Program-made: the position numbers and the translations under genes
Assembly: GCA_015499995.1 (NCBI GenBank)
Contig: JADNRV010000029.1
Span: forward strand, 186,001 to 250,000
DNA: 64,000 nt
Origin: Flammula alnicola
Taxonomy: Eukaryota > Basidiomycota > Agaricomycetes > Agaricales > Strophariaceae
Reading direction: 5' to 3'
Notes under the pieces: model-generated
Databases searched by the model: none
Told to the model about the DNA's origin: nothing
Seen by the model: only the letters and a program-made list of their open reading frames with translations
Shown: positions 26,462-39,857 of the stretch, piece after piece
Layout: each line of letters begins with the position of its first letter
How positions within the stretch are numbered: the stretch's first letter is position 1

Positions 26462-28725
26462 TTGAGTGGTTGTCTCGAGATGAGAAGGGGCTTAGTAAAG
26501 TACTTAAGCCGTAGTTAGAGCTCCCAATGCGCATTGGCCATAACTATAATTTGCATCATGTGAAGTAGAAGACATGTTTGTAAGAACTGTAGTCCGGGAC
26601 TACTAGTCCCAGCTTGGCCGTTGTTATCTGAAACACGGCTGTTACGTTCCTGTCGTGATTGAGGCCTGAAGTATCTGATGAGCTGAGATGCTAGCAGTGT
26701 TGAAGAACAAGTTGAAGTTAGCGTCGACATCGAGGACAAGTTGATTTGCAATTTCGGCATTGCGGCATTACGGGAGCTCTCACCAAGCACGACCAAGCAA
26801 ACGCCTGTTCGGCAACGTCATGAACTGGACTAGAGTAGCCTGCTTTGCATACTTAGTGATATATTAGCATAAACCTCTGATGCAGCTCATATGCCCTTGG
26901 AAAGATAAATTCAAGGGGTTTTTCGTGGCCCTGTCGGGAATCTTACCGTGTTTGTCATGGTCCGCCGTATTAACCAGCTCTGAATCGTATTATCTTTGTT
27001 GGCGGCTGGCCTGGACTTTTGCCAGACGGTAAAATAAAATTTACATGGACTCCAAGCCCAATTGAAATGGTCCACACAACCTCCAAGGACAATATCGGTT
27101 TTTTCCTTTGCCGAGAGTAGTAGTAATTAGCGATGTTACAGTGTGGCGCACAAGAGCGTATACAAGTACAAATTACTACGCGTAAGGTGTTTTGTCTGTT
27201 TCATGGTCCCAAATCATAGCCATAAGGCATATGCTGGTTTAGCCCTCAGATCACGGAAAACAAGCCTAGTCATATACGAGTATGTACAAGCATTCCAGGA
27301 GAATGGTTTGGAATGGCCTTACCCGTAGATATTGCATCACACTCGAGCTCGCTTCCTTGAAAATAAGTTCACGGAGGTAAAAAATTGACCCCCGTATGCC
27401 GAGAAAGAGGCAGAGGTAATGTACAGAAACCTAGAAACCGGTGATTCTCCCCGTGAGGAGTCTGCACAGTTAAAAGGAAACTCCGAGGCCCCAACACTTA
27501 TTTTAACTTTCAGAAAATGGTAGTATCCTTTCTGCGGGGCCCACAAATCAACGGCAAAGAATCCCCGGTAAAAGTCTCTCACAACGAACTTCACTCCTCC
27601 TTAACTCCTGCTAGCCTTTTGTATCTGCCACCTCCCACAAAGGTGCTTATACGGCTGAACTCTCCACCCACGTACAAATACCTTCAGACACAATTTGCCA
27701 ATGATTAACTGTTCCTTGTCAACGGAGCTACTAGTGACTAGACAACTTAATTTACCTTGCACCTTTATAATACGTCTGGTTTTTATTAACAGCTCGATTT
27801 TCGCCGCACCCACGCTCCAATGATATTGCGCGCGAAGGCCAAAAATACCAATCTTCCCATCTGGGCGTCGCAGCGCTAGCATAGCGCATCGATGCTGTGG
27901 AGTGCTAATCGCTGCCGGCAGTTTTTAGCTCTTCACTTTCGGCGTTCGTTCGACGTTTTCCAGTCAACGATGACACAGCCCGTGCGAAACGGGACCTCAA
28001 ACATGATGGGATTTAAAGAGGCAGAACTTCTCTCAGTTTAAATTATATTCGACGGAAGTCGCTGAGTCGAGTAATTACTACATAGATGACAAAATCTGGC
28101 CCACCAAAGGCGTTCTATTTGTGTACAACGAAGGTAATATTACAGGGTTTGATTTCATTTATGTAGTGGTTCTTAACAATGAAAGCTATAGGTTCCCCTT
28201 CATTGACGGTCTAGAAGGCTACTGCCAATCATGATCGGAAGAATGGGAAGATAAGAAAATAATGAAGACGGCGAAGGAGATGAAGGGACGGGGATGCTGC
28301 AAGCCTAGGATCGCAGACACAGAAGTTACACAAAATCAAGACGCATATCGCGGAAGAAGGTTGTTGACTCAGCTCTTCGTCAATGTCGACTCTTCTTGGA
28401 AGGGCAAGAAAAAACTATATCATATATCAAATCCAAGCCCCAGAGCGACAAGAACGAGGAACAGTGTCCGATGCAGAGAGAAACGACCGTGTCTATATGA
28501 ATGATGGCGCCTTGAATGACAGGTTCTGGAAAGAAGGAATGGCGCAAAAGAGCGAGGAATTGGGAGAAAGGATATCCATAATCTCGGAAGAGGAATGTGA
28601 TGGTATTGATTTTGTGCAGGTGGAACGAGATGCAACTGACGTAACTGGAAGGGGGTATGCTGGTTATACTTTTTGCGCGATGTCATTGCGGACCGGCGCT
28701 ATCTTTGAATGACGATGGCTGGAGT
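26462..28725. other. Gene-poor stretch of 2.3 kb
   Basis: No supported gene. The most protein-like open frame is 28383-28712 (+), 109 codons, with acidic composition (APERQERGTVSDAERND, EELGERISIISEEECDGIDF), but it has no recognised domain and lies tail to tail with the membrane-protein gene starting at 28726. Other frames are short. The upstream regulatory region of the FAD monooxygenase gene should lie just right of 26461. Confidence 0.45.
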
Positions 28726-30455
28726 CTAGTATGGAGGACGCTTGAATTCGTCGCTGATGACTTGGGCTTCTGGATCGTAGCTGTCACCTCTGGTCAGTTT
28801 ACCAGTAGCATCATATTCAGCGTATGCGCTTTTGTCGATAGGACTTTCGAAGGTTTCCATCTAGAAGATTACGAGCGTCTTAAGATTGGAATCCTCGCGA
28901 ATGATAGGGGAAAAATTACGCACTTGCACATGGACACCTTCTGATTTCACAGTCGAAACCTTCGTCGAAAGTTTGGGACGAAGACCGGACATATTTGAAC
29001 GGAAAGCGAGCGTGGAACCTTGGGTTGTGGATCTAAGGCGCAGTTAGCACGTTTATCAGAATGGCATTGCGTAGATATCACGTACGGGAACATCTCTGCG
29101 CCCTGGGACGTAAAGTTACTCAATCGGCGAACGATACGGCAAGCAACAATCTACCATAAATTATATCAGAAAGACAAAGGCAGAGAAAAATGGGCCACTA
29201 ACTGTTGATGCAATAGCAGCCGGTACGTTAGCGATGATAGACATGACGGGTTGAGATTTAGGAGCATGAATATCTGGGGGAGAAATAAGATGATAATGTG
29301 GCAAAAGGCGAAGAATATTACCGTTGCAATCAAATTGGCTAAGAATCTGGAATCTACGGGTCAATATATCAATGATAAAGCCTTTGAATTTCAACTCACG
29401 CAATCACGAAGTAAATCAGGCCATCATTGAAAATGAGCTCCACGAGCTTGGAGCGTCCGGTTGCAGGGTAGAGCAGCTTGAATGCCGTCAAGGACAGGAC
29501 GGTAAAGTCGAATACCATCGAGTAGATAAATGTGGCTGCAAGGATTTGGCTATCCGTTTCTATAATCGCGCAACCAGTTCCAGGGATCCAAGCTGCTTTC
29601 AACAGGATACCTGTAGTAAGAAAGCATCAGAAAGAAATCGTGCAGATGTCGAATTATACGCACCGTGTAAAAGGAGAGACCAGTGGCCCAAGATGACCAA
29701 AACGAGGGGCACGACTATGTACCACCGCCGGGACCAGACCGCCATTCTAAAATGCAGAGATGAGGCGCATATATGCACGATAATCACCACAACTTACGTC
29801 CGCAGAGATAGATTGATGCTTGCCAAACCTATCGCGGCATTTCCGAAGCACTACATGTCCAAATCAGCAAATGAACGCCAGAGACGCGCATATACTCGAG
29901 TATTAGCTACCTGATTGAACGTGTAAAGTCCTTGACAGTTTATTTCTCTGAGTAGGTCGACAATGAGTAGGTGCAAGTAATATGAAAGGAATGCGCTCAC
30001 TCAGTGACGTTCAGCGCAATAGCTCTGGTAGCAACTAATCAGCAACAGCAACAGAAGATGAATGCGCCTGACATACATTCCTATTAACGCAAACAACAGA
30101 CAATAGCGGTTCAGGAAATAGAAAATCTGACAGGGACCGATAAGTTTAATCAGGCCTTCCCCAGAGCGCACGCTCGGTACACACCATAGGCCAGCGGAAT
30201 GTTTTCTTTCCCGAAATGTATTGCCAGTCGAACTCCAAGGAAATGACCCATTCCCAGCTATATGCGCGTCAAAACCATCATACATCCCCAAAGAATGGCT
30301 CTCACATGTATAGACCAAGAAGGGCATGCATGAACCTGTCGAAGGCGACTATGGGCCATCGTACGCGCGATGTGAGCGGGCGAGTTTGTCCAAGACGAAG
30401 CGGAATACTCACCACCGTCCTTGGCTACCTCTGCTGGGGAGTTCCAATCGACCAT
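28726..30455 (-). CDS. Multi-span membrane protein, Agaricomycete family, paralog A
   Basis: Starts MVDWNSPAEVAKDG (30455) and ends ISDEFKRPPY-TAG (28726). At least ten short introns, and all splice phases I checked agree. Membrane segments in order: RFMHALLGLYIWEWVISLEF; KKTFRWPMV then IFYFLNRYCLLFALIG; IALNVTEEINCQGLYTFNQ; CFGNAAIGLASINLSLRT; WYIVVPLVLVILGHWSLLLH; ATFIYSMVFDFTVLSLTAFK; GLIYFVIA-ANLIATIFMLLN; and VPAAIASTIVACRIVRRLSN. This gives about seven spans and a hydrophilic cytoplasmic-like tail. The family is widespread in Agaricomycetes and usually multi-copy, with layout similar to DUF6533-type proteins; I cannot name it with certainty and the function is unknown. Paralog B at 34268-35886 has the same order of exons. 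Confidence 0.85.
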
Positions 30456-33400
30456 TGTGACGAGAAAGGGCTAGCCGTACAGTAAAGATGCAGCAGGGGA
30501 GGAGGGGCAGGCGATCCGGCGGTAAATGAAAAAGGCGAAGGATACTTATAAAGAGATGGATCTGTTTTAGGATATGAAAAAAGTCACCTGCTTCCCAACT
30601 TCCAACTTCTCTCTGGGAAGATGTCGGCACCGCGCTTACCCTTGAACAGCTTCCCGACATCGAATGGATTCTTTTGCCAGAAACTTCAGGCCTTACACAG
30701 GGTCAAAAAGAGGGGATTCTCAGAATCAACTATTCTCCCCATTAGGTCTGTACCTTTACACAGGAAACATCATTCATGCTGATTGTCGACCAAAACCTAC
30801 AGTGGGTCTATGTATTAGAACTTTAAAGTAGGATGTGGTCCAGAATGTTGCTCACCTTGACTTCCTGGAACATGTGTCTCCAACGACGGACGTGTTGCAC
30901 GCAGGCCATATGGTTATCGAGAACAGAAGCCGAGCTGACCGGACAACAGGCATCTCCCGATTTGGCATCATTTAGCCATTCTCGGCATAGACACAGATTT
31001 GGTCCCGCGCCATGAAGATCTTCCTCCATTGGAACATCGAATGAATCCAGACAGTCCTTTGTTGCCCGCCAATCCTGATGCTGCCAGCTCAATGAACTCA
31101 TTTTGAAGGGCCAGACTCCGAGTGGCCATTCCATCCTCGTGGATGCCTCACAAATATCTACAAATTCTAACGACTCGGCTATGTATATGAACGGTGGCAT
31201 CCTTCTGTGACCTCGTGAACACGACTATGGGCGCCAAAGCGAGTACTGCACACCTCTGGTATGCTTTCAATAATCAGTGTTGTCTTGCGATTGAACTCCT
31301 TTCGGCAAGATACCGTCACTACCACTACGCTAAGGAATGAACGCTATCGCTATGCATACTATAGCTATACATTCCTACCCTGCTGGTAGGACAGTAACAA
31401 TTCAGACTATTGGAACTCAATACATATCCTTTAACGTACACTATTCGGCAATTTGTATTCCTAGCAAGAAGCGCTTTTCTGATCCTGGGGTGATCCATTA
31501 TCACCTCTAAACCAACTCTTCTCTATCACATCCGATTCTGATTTCGACATTCAACGCCTTCAGAGATGATGAAGAGATCTGGCCAGAAACCCCCCTGACT
31601 CCCCCCTCTGCGCCATATAGTGGCAGAAGGTGTCACTCTACTTGCAACAAGTGATGAGAGTTTTATCCCCAATAACTGGGGAATTAGTTAAAGCCTCTCC
31701 AGAGCTCCGCCAAACTTCGTGAGTAAGTGGGTCTCTTCCATTCATGGGAAAGCACTTCCCTGACAACTACAGGAGCTATGATGGTGTTACACCGAATCCA
31801 TATCCACGAATGTCATGACATTCCATGTTATTTTGGGTGGTGGAAATAAAAGATTGACAGTGACATACCATACCGGGTACCCCAACAAATGGAAAATTCA
31901 ATACGGGTGATTTCATTTCGCCTCCAAGTTCTGGGGTGAATATTTCAGCCCCTTGTGGTGAGGATTCTGTTCATTTCGCAAAGACGAATTTCCTTCATGA
32001 ATTGCTTATGATTTCAGTAATCTAAAAATTTGCTGGCCCTGTTTCTCGCCAATTCGCAAGCCCAAGCGCCCGGGTGAGTTATGTGCAGAAGATTGATGAT
32101 TATTTTGATGAATCCACACGACTTCGCGGCGGGCGCTCGTCCACACGTCCACATTTTCCTGGACGAGCGGAGGTATCCCACATGTCTATTAGATTTATTG
32201 ATACTCGAGCGTGGAAGAGTTATTAACCCATCGGGTCACCGCGGTCCGCAGGTGATTTCCTGATGCCTTGATGATGCGCTGTGCATGTTCTTGATGCTGC
32301 GCTGGCGCACGTCTTTGAATCCACGCTTGGCAACATATCGCCGTCGATGCATCCAACAGAACGCCTGAAATTTTACAGCGATTTCTTGTTCGACAATCGC
32401 ACCCACAAACTCTCCCCATCGAGCTTAGAGGATTATCATGAATCCGCATCCTTGAATCTCCTTTACGGACCGATACAGTTCAAAGTTACCACGAAGAACG
32501 TCGACGGGATTTGATTGTCCCGTGTGACATTGGAGCGTTTACACCGCTGACGGGGCAATGCTTGCGAAACGGATCACCAATCTAGGCTTCTAGCTTGAAC
32601 ACACGTCCTCCAGAATGTTTGCTTGTCCAAAATATTTCCACTCCACCTCTGCTACTTGCTGCGTTGTTGCACATATTTCCGTCAGGTCGTTCAGCTTGTG
32701 CCGCAGTGAGAAGATGCGCGGAAGTCACTCGTTTCAAAATTCACGGCGTACATCACGAAGTAGTTCGAATTACGAATATTTCTTCGTAGATACCCTCTAG
32801 GACGTTCAAATCTAGAAAAACTAGACTGGCAACAAGTTGGCAAACCTTGACGAAGGAAACTTAAGGACCCTCGCCCAGCCTCGAGCCCTCACTTTCGAGA
32901 CCTTGTTCTCGGTCATTGGGGTGGTTCTGTCTCTGACTCTCTGTCCTCGTCGCGTATTCCACGTGTTATTCGTCCATCCTGTGCGCTCTGTCGCAGCCTG
33001 TCGCAGCTCTACTTAAAAGCTTACGCCTATCAAACCGGCGCGACGGGCCACGGTGTGAAAGATTATGAATACGTGGAGCTTTGTTCGATAACGTTTTCTG
33101 AACCTGCACTCAAGCCCGCAAAATAGACATGTAAGCTGTAGTACAAGTGCCTGAGCTGAAGCCTGAGGCCGTAACGCAAGCGGCGGCCGCGAAATCTGAT
33201 AATTTACCGTATATAGCAGTATACTTGAGAGTAAGTGCGTCCCACATGAATCTCCGGGTTCTAGCGCATTCACAGCATTCGAAGACGAAGATTTCATCCC
33301 TTTGCCAACAAGAAGGGTGCGTAGGGGCGTGTAGGGTTCACAAACGTACGCCCCGTTCCAGCAAGAGCCGATCCATCAGTGATCACATGCATGAATTGGC

Positions 33401-34267
33401 ACAGGACCTGACAGAAAACATCAGAGTCCATCCGTACACTTAGAATACCAAACTTAAAGCGACATGACTACCTTGTATAAAATTCGGCGATCTTCTCTCG
33501 CGCACCTCGCATGAAGGTGATTTTGCTCCCTGGTGATTCAAAGACATTGGAGCACACACACATGGCACACATGGTGATATCGATAGCAGTTAAAATGGAT
33601 TAATGCTAGCGGTCCAGAGAAACCTTGAATGCGCCTAGGTTTTTACCACAGCTACGCTCCATCGCATTGGAGCTTTTATAGACCTATTCAGTTGACTGAA
33701 TTCATCAGAGCTCCATGATAAGTTTAGGTTAACATTTCAAAGGGATGCACAATTTTGGGGAGTTGAATGACTTCGAAAATCTCCAACCAAGCAAATTTCT
33801 CGGCTTGGATTTATTCTTCCGCAGAACAAGTTGACCACAAGCGATGACATTTAGCGTAGTTCGGGACAGATGTCGTAACAGCAGCTCTAAGTTAAGTAAA
33901 CTTCATTGATCACGTCCCTGATGCACCGATCTAATCCTACGCGAGTGACCAGCGGTTTCTCGCCCGGACACCGGAACAGCGGGGAGCATGAGAACGACGT
34001 TCTCTAATGAACGTCACCACGAGCTCTTGGAATACTGCTCCTCGGCGAAACGAGGATTGAGAAGAAACGACGAAGAAGGTTGCACACCAGACAGAGGAAG
34101 CTTCAGCGACGCATCTCGAATGAGCATATAATTTTTATAAATGAGGGTATATAGCTTACATAGATTCGAGTGAAGTCGTCACCCAGAATCTATTCGGACC
34201 AGGAAAGGGCGGCTTACAAAAAATATTATACGCCTTTTCAAGTTATGTATCAAGCATCGTGAGCAAA
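30456..34267. other. Gene-poor stretch of 3.8 kb between the two paralogs
   Basis: No gene can be supported firmly. An intron-free 125-codon open frame at 30823-31200 (-) begins MPPFIYIAESLEFVDICEAS and contains several Trp and Cys; it could be a remnant or a small protein. An open frame at 32281-32514 (+) reads FESTLGNISPSMHPTERLKF and might be a fragment of a larger lost gene. Bases 31320-31380 hold an inverted CTATAGC-type motif. The rest is unrecognised. Confidence 0.4.
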
Positions 34268-35886
34268 TTATAGCGACCCCTTGGCCTCCACGTCCTCCGT
34301 ATCTGCATCGCTTTCCTCTTTCGTCTTGGGGTATATGTCATTTTGGCTTTCCTCTGCATGAGTGAACGTCTCCATCTACAAAACTCGACGTCAGCAATGG
34401 TGCATTATAGCCATGGGATCAAGTCCTGACCTGAACATGCACTCCCGGCCTAGTCGTGCTTTTATAATTAACGGTTGGCATCCCTCTACCGTTTCCGGTG
34501 GTTGCCCGCTGAGCTGAAGAGGTTATTCCGCCACTGCTAGAATTGAAAGTCAGATTATTAACGTTCTGTGTCGAAAACACCAACGACGCACTAAATCTCT
34601 GGTCCATTATTGGTGAAGTTCGTCAGACGACGCACGGCACGGCAAGCGACAATCTATCGAACACGGATCGGTTCAACTGGCTATGTGAGATCAGAAATGC
34701 GCACGCACGGTCGATCCTACAGCAGCAGGCACGTTAAAGATGACGCTCATGAGTGAATTGAGGTTCAACAGCATGAACACAGTGGCAATAAGATTAGCCA
34801 GGAATCTGGAGCAAAGAATGAGGAAGGTATCATACGACAATTCGAAAATGCGTGCTCACGCGATGATGAAAAAAATGAGGCCATCCGTAAAAATCATATG
34901 AGTGAGGCGACTTCTGCCCATCATGTTGCTGGACGACGCGCTACTGTTTATTCCAAGAAGCTTGTATGTGTTCAGCAGCAGGACAGTGAGGTCGAAACAC
35001 ATTGAGTAGATGAAGATCGTTGCCAATATCTTGTTGTTAGTTTTCGTAATTTGGCAGCCTACGCCTGGTATCCATGAGGCCTCAAGTTGAACACCTAGCG
35101 GGGGGGTTCCGTCAAGTTAGCTGACCTCTTTCCTTTCATCGTCGCTCGAGGGCAAATTACCTTGCAGAATCACAGACCAATGTCCAAGAATAATAAGGAT
35201 GAGTCCCCCAACAATATAACGATTCTGAGTCCAGATCGCCATTCTGAAACAAGAAGTGTTGTCAGTGATGAACCGGAACACCATGACGCTCCCAACTCAC
35301 GTCCGGATCGACAAACTGATGCTTGCTAAACCAACAGCAGCATCACCCGCCAACTATGAAAAGGCTCCTTCAGACATGAGCTGGATGTGTCTTGAGATAT
35401 AGAATACCTGGTTGAAGGTGAACAACGATTGGCAATTGACTTCTCTAAATTTAGACGTGAGTAACGCGACAAAAAGACATGAAAAACAGAATATCTTACT
35501 TTGTAGTATCGAAAGATATTGCGCTGATATAAAGAGTCATTGGAAGTTTTGTCGACTAATTGAAGGGGCTCACATTCCGATCAGGGCAAACAACAGAAGA
35601 TATCTGTTGGCGAAGTAGAATATCTATACGGCTTGGTGTTAGATAAAGAGGTAAGATAGTGCACAGATGACATACCAATGGCCAACGGAACCTTTTCTTC
35701 CCAGTAATCAAGTCCCACTCGAAGTCAAGAGAGAGAAACCATTCATAGCTAAACAAGATTTTAAGAGGATAGACAAGCTTTAAGAGTGGAAATGCAGTAC
35801 GCGTAGAGGCCCAGGAGAGAATGCATGAGCTTGACGAATACGCCGGCCTCTTTCTGAATTTCAGCGGGAGACTTCCAGTCGGGCAT
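34268..35886 (-). CDS. Multi-span membrane protein, Agaricomycete family, paralog B
   Basis: Starts MPDWKSPAEIQKEAG (35886) and ends DVEAKGSL-TAA (34268). Segments match paralog A one by one: VFVKLMHSLLGLYAYEWFLS, LDFEWDLITGKKRFRWPLV, FYFANRYLLLFALIG, REVNCQSLFTFNQ, GDAAVGLASISLSIRT, NRYIVGGLILIILGHWSVIL, ATIFIYSMCFDLTVLLLNTY, GRSRLTHMIFTDGLIFFIIA, then ANLIATVFMLLNLNSLMSVI. The loop before GRSRL is longer than in A by a Ser/Asn stretch (INSSASSSNMM). The tail SASLVFSTQNVNNLTFNSS to HVQ and METFTHAEESQNDIYPKTKE is hydrophilic and ends acidic. Function unknown. Shared intron positions with A point to a segmental or tandem duplication, later separated by 3.8 kb. Confidence 0.85.
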
Positions 35887-38008
35887 TTTGACGGGCTAGA
35901 GGAGAGTGTAACGAACGACGGCTAAGAAAGAGCGGAGGGGGAGTAAGGACGCGCTGAGGAAATTGCCACTTCACTTAATGGGCTTTTGAACTGTTCGGGA
36001 TACTTATCTATGTTTAGAGACTGGTGGATGGGGATATGTAGTGATTCGACCGCCTGCCAACGATCCTTCCTAAGGCATAACGGCGAGTAGGAAGTAAGCA
36101 TGAGCAAATTCTTGGCCTTGAGAAAAAACCTGATCCAACCGAGTTACGTTCAGGCCCCAAAATAGCGAGGTTAGGGTCGTCCAGGAATTTGTAAAGCCCG
36201 CGATGCTCCTCATTGATCTGCAGCGTCCAGGTCATCGATGGTACAGGGTCAGGACATCGAAAATGCAGAAACACGATTCTATGGACATCAACAAGACCTT
36301 CCAAATGGGCACAGATGATGAATTCGAAATTGGGACGAGAAGAAGCTTGATTTGGGGCCATATTAAAAGCTGCCGCACCAGGAGAAAAAACATGCATAAA
36401 ATTCCCTGGAACTCCGGATCCATTGAAAATTCAAGGTCACGGAAGCCAAGTGGTATCTCGTGGACCTTCGTAGGTAAGACATCGTCGTAGAAAAGTTACT
36501 TGTTTAAACTGCACCTAAAGCTTACCTGTAACTTTGCAACTTCATCGGTTCTGTGAGAGTCGGGAGATGGTTCTTCCTTTTAGCCCTTGGGGAATCGAGC
36601 CCTGTTGATTCTTGAGTCTTTGAAGCTGAAATCTTTGAAGCCTTAGCCTTAGAAGAGATGTTGAAGCGAAGAAAGGATTTCATATTTCATTCTTCCTGAA
36701 AAATCGATAGAGATCTTGCGGGAATTGTTCATGAAAAGACGATGTCAACCGGCGACGTGGTGTTCGATGAGGATGTTATTTGGTTGTGTTTGGCAACTTC
36801 TGTCGTCTCCTCCACGACGAGGAGTGCCATGTAAAGTGCTTTCAGCAAAGCTTTCAGGCTTTCTTATGCCGGCAGTATATCTGGCGTTGTCGATATAGGA
36901 ATTTGATAAATGCGATACCATAAAGCCTATTTCTCATCCAAGCTTAGGCAACGAATTTCTACCGCAGCTTGACGTTTGGAAGAAAGTATTTTTAAGGCCG
37001 TTCAAACTTCAAAATGTTCAGCGCCGTATTGCTCTCCTCCCAAAATACTCTGTGAGAAATTTTTATCCCATTGAACGACAGACCGATGAGATTTTGAACA
37101 CAGAGTAGTGTGACGTTTCTTCAATTTTCCGCCACGCACGGAAAAATCAAGCTGACTGTCCAGTACTCAGTGTTCACCGCTAAGTATGTTATATTTACGT
37201 CAGAGCACTCAAGCGATGTACCGCCGTCACTGCGGACCGAAGCTGATTGAAGGCGCCCTTACTTCTACCCTATTACTATTAGTGATCGCTTCCCCGACCT
37301 TAAATCGCCGGCTGCAGTGCGGCGAAAATTCTCCTAATTTGCGAAATGCCTGTATGCCAGCGCATGCCAAGCCCAAGTGTCTTAGCTTTTACCAGGCAGC
37401 ACATGTCCATGGGGGTTTTCAAAAAACAAGTAGAACTTCAGAAAACGTAGATATGCTTCATAGAACTTTTGACATTGCCTATTTTCAGACTCATCTCCCT
37501 ACTCTTATTTTTTAAACCCCATGCGACGGCTGGCTCTTTACAACTGTAACCAAACCCACCACGCAGGCGCATACCAGCGGGGTACTTCTGCTTCAAGATA
37601 TCCTGGAAATATTCTATATTAGCATAAGGAGCTTATCATCTCGCTTTCCATCTGCAATAGCCTTCAATGAATTATTAACAACGTCAATATCCTAGATGAA
37701 AATGAATTTCGTGCGCGAAAATTCTCGTCAGTTGCGGTCTCTGCATTGGTACTATATACAGTAGCTTGAATGTCACTAATTCGGAATTCCGACTTTCGCC
37801 AATAAGGCGACGTCCCGTCTTCCAAGAACTTGAATGTTGAGGGGTGTCGCAACGATCTGAATACTACCCTGTGAGACGAAGAGAAGCGGCATCCAGAAGG
37901 TGAGAGGCTTCCACCTTGTCTCAGATTTGTCTGAGAAAAATTGGTTTGCAAGGTTGAGGAGTTGAATAGCAAGATGTATCCATGACGAACCATGGATTCT
38001 TATCTTTT
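35887..38008. other. Gene-poor stretch of 2.1 kb
   Basis: Two overlapping - strand frames at 36014-36423 (for example PNFEFIICAHLEGLVDVHRI) look weakly protein-like, but no start, splice chain or domain is convincing. They may be remnants of a gene with single-base losses. The remainder is AT-rich with short frames only. Confidence 0.4.
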
Positions 38009-39028
38009 TCAGTCACCCTCGCGTCGCTCGATTGAGTCGTTTGAAAGAGCCCCGACCTCATGTTGGTACTTCTCGACGTTCTCCTCAGCTGTTCCATTCC
38101 AGGACAGGTTCTCAACCACACAGTCCTTCCATGATGAGTGTTCCCGAGCTGCTTTAAGCCAAGCAGCTAAATTGTGGCCCTCCAAACGCATGGGAGTAAA
38201 AGTCAACGGTTTCATGTCATCATGCCCACTCACACTGGCATCATGTCCTTCGACCTGCTCGCCAGCACCAACGCCACCGTAACCGTGGCCTTCACCGCCG
38301 TCACATCCATGAGCACCATCATTAAGCACTCCCGCACCATGCCTGCGAGAGAAATATCCGCCTTGTAGACTACCTCTCTTGATGGTGACAGGGCGATCAC
38401 CATAGGTGGGATGAAAGCCGCGAACACGGTATTCATGCCATAGAAAGGCGGTGGGGAAGGGACATCGCTTTGTGTTGGTGTCGAAATGAAGCACATTGCC
38501 GTGTATGGATTCATAGTCTGCCAGCCGCGAGTGGTTGACAACGACAAACTCGTTGGCCTGAAAGTAATGAAGGTGAGGATATGCATAGGTTCTGCTGGCT
38601 GGCACCTCACCTCAGAATTCCACCGAATATAAAACTGATAATGATCAAAGGCTACACAGTGGTTTGGGCACATAAGGATTCCGTTGCGGGATTCGTGACT
38701 AACAGATTTGGCGTTGTTTGGAATGTAGCCTAGGCTCTGCATGAACTCCCACTATAACAGTCTTTTAGAAAAAAAAGTCATGAATAGCAAGTGCGAATGA
38801 GGAACTTACAGTGTCTGGTTCGGTAAGTGGTATGATATGGCAATGTTTCAGTGCTTGATAGTCGTCAAAACCGCACACAATACAGACACCGTTGTCACGC
38901 CCATCTATGCCTGTGTCAAATGCAGCGGTGTCTGATGGCTGAGTAGTATTGTAGTCACACCAAAGGTCGGTGAAGATAACATTGGGAGTGGATGGGAGCG
39001 GCAAGATGGCAGTTGGAGTGAAAGCCAT
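38009..39028 (-). CDS. HNH nuclease-domain protein
   Basis: Starts MAFTPTAILPLPSTPNVIFT (39028) and ends DSIERREGD (38009). Exon 1 carries the Cys-x2-Cys piece NGVCIVCGFDDYQALKHCHI and the intron follows LTEPDT. Exon 2 has the distal part SHESRNGILMCPNHCVAFDH, which supplies the remaining metal and catalytic His/Asn positions, then FYIRWNSE. Exon 3 holds a beta-rich end and a Gly/His-rich stretch (GVLNDGAHGCDGGEGHGYGG), then a helical tail. The Cys/His pattern fits the HNH_2-like domain found in many Agaricomycete proteins, where it stands alone without a known partner. Whether it cuts DNA is unproven. Length about 290 residues; no frame break seen. There is no nearby mobile element, so an intron-homing role is not supported. 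Confidence 0.8.
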
Positions 39029-39160
39029 GATGACGAAGTACTGAGTGCCGATCTGGGTTAGTTATTCACAGTGTCTAGCCTACGGATAGGAGACTGAGTT
39101 TTACGCCACAATGATTTTTGTAAATGTGTTCATAATCATAGCCGAAGCTCTGCGCGCCTT

Positions 39161-39853
39161 CTACAGCAAACGCCTATTACACATAAAGTCTGGAATGCAT
39201 ACTCTATGCCAATATTTTCGTGGGACCGCTTTTTTTAAAAAGAAAGCAAGCATCTGCTCTTGAGTCTTGAGTGCACCATTGATGGATATAATAGACGACT
39301 CGTTTCCGCAACATTTACTCAAAGTATTTCGGGTCGGCGTCGCGGAATTTTGGCTCGCTAATTCGGTTCCGTTGAGCCAAACACTCGGGTTGAGAATATC
39401 CTTACGAAATTTCGGCGCCTTCGCTGTCCCTGTTGTGTCCCTGTCGCCTCGGTGTGGGCGTAATGGCGCCACACGGCTCTCATCGGTCCGGATGAATTCG
39501 CCAGGTGGATGCGTCCAGTTCGAGAAGTAGACGACAAGGACATGGGATATCTGTCTTGCGGCTCGACAGTCAAATGTGAGGTAGGAAACACGTCCGCTTG
39601 ACCTCGTAGAATATCCTCGAATGAGAGCGATTATTAAAGAACGGAACATATGTAGCGCCGAAGGAACATACCCGCCAGGGGCGCAGAGCATGGTCCCAGA
39701 AGCTAAAGGAAATATGTAAAAATCCCCAATGGATGGCTCGAAGCGGGTCAGTGACACCATTTTGACCTCGGCGCGGGTATATTGGGGACGCACAGAAATC
39801 CACGAGGATGCAAAAATCGTGGTGAGGCAACTCCAAGCGATATCCCATACCAA
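39161..39853 (-). pseudogene. Remnant of an Agaricomycete integral membrane protein
   Basis: The open frame starts within VWDIAWSCLTTIFASSWISV, which closely resembles an early exon of a large Agaricomycete membrane-protein family (typically T-W-D/W-S-C-L-T-I-F-A-C-T-W-V-S-V-H-P). After RPQYTRAEVK the sequence no longer resembles that family, and the upstream signal-peptide exon is not found. The long frame continuing to 39161 (230 codons in all) has no other recognisable feature. This fits a decayed or truncated copy. An intact gene with a different gene structure is possible but less likely. Confidence 0.4.
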
Positions 39854-39857
39854 GCAT

